The notes under the pieces are model-generated. The model had not been told where the DNA came from and made no database searches. It was given only the letters and a program-made list of their open reading frames with translations. A program made the position numbers and the translations under genes. From Ignelater luminosus (Eukaryota > Arthropoda > Insecta > Coleoptera > Elateridae), in the NCBI GenBank assembly GCA_011009095.1, contig VTPC01091012.1, positions 730,705 to 794,704 of the forward strand: a stretch of 64,000 nt of DNA, read 5' to 3'. Shown here in pieces: positions 61,967-64,000 of this stretch. How positions within the stretch are numbered: the stretch's first letter is position 1; each line of letters starts with the position of its first letter.

Positions 61967-61976
61967 TTTATTTATT
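61967..61976 (-). terminator. Protease-homologue polyadenylation signal(s)
   Basis: On the - strand AATAAA occurs twice in overlap (TTTATTTATT on the + strand at 61967-61976), about 55-63 nt after the stop codon at 62030. Confidence 0.65.
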
Positions 61977-62029
61977 ACTATTTATTACTGTCTGCAATGA
62001 TACAAACTCAGAATACACTCAGTTAATTA

Positions 62030-63243
62030 TTATGGAAGATCGTTAACATGATCTTCAATAAAATCTATATATTTGCTAACTTCTGTAAAAATAGATGGAG
62101 CATTGAATTTCGGATTGAAACAAACCACAGCCCACGATGTAACACCAATTACTACCCCTTCGTGAGCAATGGGGCCACCACCATCTCCATTACATGCAGT
62201 TTGTAGTCCTTTATTCGGGGGCATCGAACAAACCATGGTGTCTAGAAGCGGATATAGAGGGAGGTGTTCGAATCTCTTGAGAACTTTTTTGCATTCTAAA
62301 CAAGTAAGTAGCAATGTATAAAAACTAAATTTCATTAACCATATATTGTACCTTCGTTTGTAACTATTTTCATTTCCAGACGCTGCAAAGTAACTGGAAG
62401 AAACCCTGGTCGTCTATAAATTCCCCATCCAGTAAGCACGCCGGAAGTAAATGTTTGATTAACTAAAGGCAATGCGATCGGCTTAACGGCATCGGTAAAT
62501 TGTAAAGGAGTTGTCAATTCTATAAGCGCTATATCATTATCTAGGTAATCTAAAACATAAGATGAGTTAATTATATGATAGCATTTTGTAGTTTGATTAT
62601 TTACCAATTTCAAGTGTATAATTAGGATGGATTACAACTCTTTTACCAGAAACTTTTTGGACGTCAGGATGAGTTGTTTCATTTTTATCGAGTAATCCTG
62701 CAACAATATTTGCCCTGATGCACCAATCAAATACTGCACAACAATGTGCTGCAGTGAGTATCCACCTAGATGAAATTATGGAACCACCACAAGAATGATC
62801 GTTTAATTCTAACGGTTGGATAGATACCATATAAGGAAACTCATGTCGTTTTGCACTGGAACCTCCTATGGCCTTTGGTGAAAAACTTGTTAACGGTGAC
62901 GCTGCGCTAGAATCTAGTGCTGAAAAGATAACGAGTCTTATTCTCTAACCTATACTAGCAATAAAACAGTTTACACTACAAGACCTAGTTTAAGAGTTTA
63001 ATTAGCTAACTAGAACTAAAATGCATTGGAACAGATCAGCAAATAAGGCCCTAATTAGGGGCCTTACTCTTTAACCTCTTCTAATTTCATATTTAGCTAA
63101 TGTAACTCTTAAGATAGATCTTGTAGTGTGTTTTAGTACTAATATTACGTTTATTTCTATACATAAATTTTTCCCTTACATAAAACGTTCAAAAGTAACT
63201 TACCAGAAACAGCAGCTAATAATAATGTTAAATAGAAATTCAT
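62030..63243 (-). CDS. Secreted S1-family serine protease homologue, catalytic Ser replaced by Gly
   Basis: Exons on the - strand: 63243-63204, 62919-62605, 62549-62352, 62295-62030; 272 codons plus stop, all GT-AG. It starts with a signal peptide (MNFYLTLLLAAVS). A short propeptide ends SPKAIGGSS, an altered form of the usual R|IVGG activation site. His57 is present in LTAAHC and Asp102 in DNDIALIEL. In place of CxGDSGGP the protein reads CNGDGGGP, so Ser195 is Gly. Position 189, six residues earlier, is Thr. Cysteines of the common S1 disulphides are kept. The fold is therefore expected but not peptide-bond cleavage. Inactive homologues of this kind act in insects as cofactors, decoys or inhibitors, for example in melanisation cascades; the role here is not known. 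There is no CLIP domain. Reading frame and splice sites are clean, which argues against a pseudogene. Confidence 0.93.
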
Positions 63244-63275
63244 GTTTAACCTTCTTGACGAAAGATTGGTTTTCA

Positions 63276-63312
63276 ACTGAATAACGCTACAGCGTTGGGA
63301 CGTGTATATATA
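63276..63312 (-). promoter_or_regulatory. Core promoter of the protease homologue: TATA box and TCAGT initiator
   Basis: On the - strand TATATATA lies at 63312-63305, and an arthropod initiator TTCAGTT follows with its A at 63278. The TATA box is about 27-34 nt upstream of that A, the canonical distance. The resulting 5' UTR is about 35 nt before the ATG at 63243. Confidence 0.75.
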
Positions 63313-63824
63313 CCAATTTTGTCAATAGATTTCTCGCTAAACTACCGCTTGCACAACAACGTACGACTATCTTAATTTATTTTATCAAGGTTCCGAGTAA
63401 TTCCTAGTAAAACAATACAGATGGATTTTATTCAAAGACCGTTTTAAATCTCAGTCTTTGCTGCAACTGGGAAATTTCCACAAAATTACGTTCATATTGG
63501 GTGCGTTGCTTTCTTCTAAACCTTATCTCAAATGCTGTGTATGATAAGAGGATTGAATAAGGATTCCACGTAAAATAGTTTTATAATAATACCCTATCTG
63601 CAGTTTAGATGTTTCTAATCTGTATCAAATTGATATTTTACTTTGAAACTATGGAAGTACTGAGGTGCTGGTGTTTTATAATAATATGCGAGTTCGTTTA
63701 ATAATAAAATAATAAAAATAAATGTTATTTATTAAAACAGGTTAACAATTGTCGAGGAACTATGTTGTTAAATCTTGTGCAAACTATAAATGATAGCGAA
63801 TGGATGACTTGTCCCTGTAAATAA
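63313..63824. other. Upstream flank of the protease homologue
   Basis: AT-rich. No coding or repeat signature recognised. Confidence 0.5.
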
Positions 63825-64000
63825 CTAAACTTTTATTCATCTCTACCTGTGTTTAACAAAGAGCAGGAGTCTGGAATCTTCGAAGAAAATCATATTCTGA
63901 AAACTATCAACAGAGATTTTGTTCAAGGAAATATTATTGCTGTAGGTCCGCTTAAGAAGAGTTTAGACAAAAGCAAAATTATTCTAGGAAAATGTATAAC
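63825..64000 (+). other. Open frame running off the window edge
   Basis: A + strand frame is open from 63825 to the end (about 58 codons), with EQESGIFEENHILKTINRDF and GNIIAVGPLKKSLDK. The composition is protein-like. I do not recognise it. It may be an exon of a gene or repeat continuing beyond 64000, or chance. Confidence 0.25.

Noticed and set aside
1-64000. CRISPR arrays, bacterial operons, Shine-Dalgarno sites
   Set aside because: No spaced direct-repeat array was seen. Intron-rich genes and polyadenylation signals show that this is a eukaryotic nuclear sequence.

Overview
The window is animal nuclear DNA, almost certainly from an insect. Base composition is AT-rich, protein genes are cut by many 52-70 nt GT-AG introns, one promoter has a TATA box about 30 nt from an arthropod-type TCAGT initiator, and the repeats (mariner and other Tc1-like elements, pogo, non-LTR retrotransposon 3' ends, tRNA-headed SINEs, foldback MITEs) are of the kinds common in insects. 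I cannot name the species or order.

Three host genes are supported. (1) The C-terminal part of midasin (MDN1/Rea1, the giant AAA+ ribosome-assembly ATPase) runs on the + strand from 24377 to 43069 in 27 exons, about 3180 residues: the end of the AAA ring, the long linker, the Asp/Glu-rich region and the C-terminal MIDAS domain. Its N-terminal half is not in the window, so the 24 kb before exon 24377 is either a very large intron or a break in assembly. (2) ARMC2, an armadillo-repeat protein of cilia and sperm flagella, lies on the + strand at 52038-57544 in 13 exons (924 residues). (3) A secreted S1-family protease homologue lies on the - strand at 62030-63243 in four exons. It keeps His57 and Asp102 but has Gly in place of the catalytic Ser195, so it is predicted to be inactive.

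Layout: 1-24376 has no recognised host exon. It holds foldback/MITE elements (147-393, 1551-1985, 2113-2655, 15131-15269, 19210-19908), a tandemly doubled hairpin unit (453-830), a decayed multi-copy arthropod ORF (5868-7117), a GC-richer unclassified block (12430-14950) and a decayed YqaJ-nuclease ORF split by a 2.4 kb Tc1/mariner-type transposon (20935-24095, insertion 21294-23706). The first two visible midasin introns are long and filled with repeats: a foldback element, a solo LTR and two MITEs. The 25 introns after them are short. Between MDN1 and ARMC2 (43070-51890) lie a 1.27 kb mariner, SINE heads, two LINE 3' ends, a Tc1-like stub and a 20-bp minisatellite that folds back on itself. 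ARMC2 intron 5 carries a second copy of the foldback element seen in MDN1 intron 1. Between ARMC2 and the protease homologue are a pogo-type relic and the 5' end of another Tc1-like element.

The three host genes are not functionally linked: ribosome biogenesis, cilium/flagellum and extracellular (probably immune or digestive) roles. I found no CRISPR array, operon or intact multi-gene system. The observations most worth a second look are the Ser195Gly protease homologue, the nested YqaJ/Tc1 insertion, a MITE made of four alternately inverted units, a near-perfect 139 bp hairpin, and three consecutive stop-free, length-multiple-of-three midasin introns.
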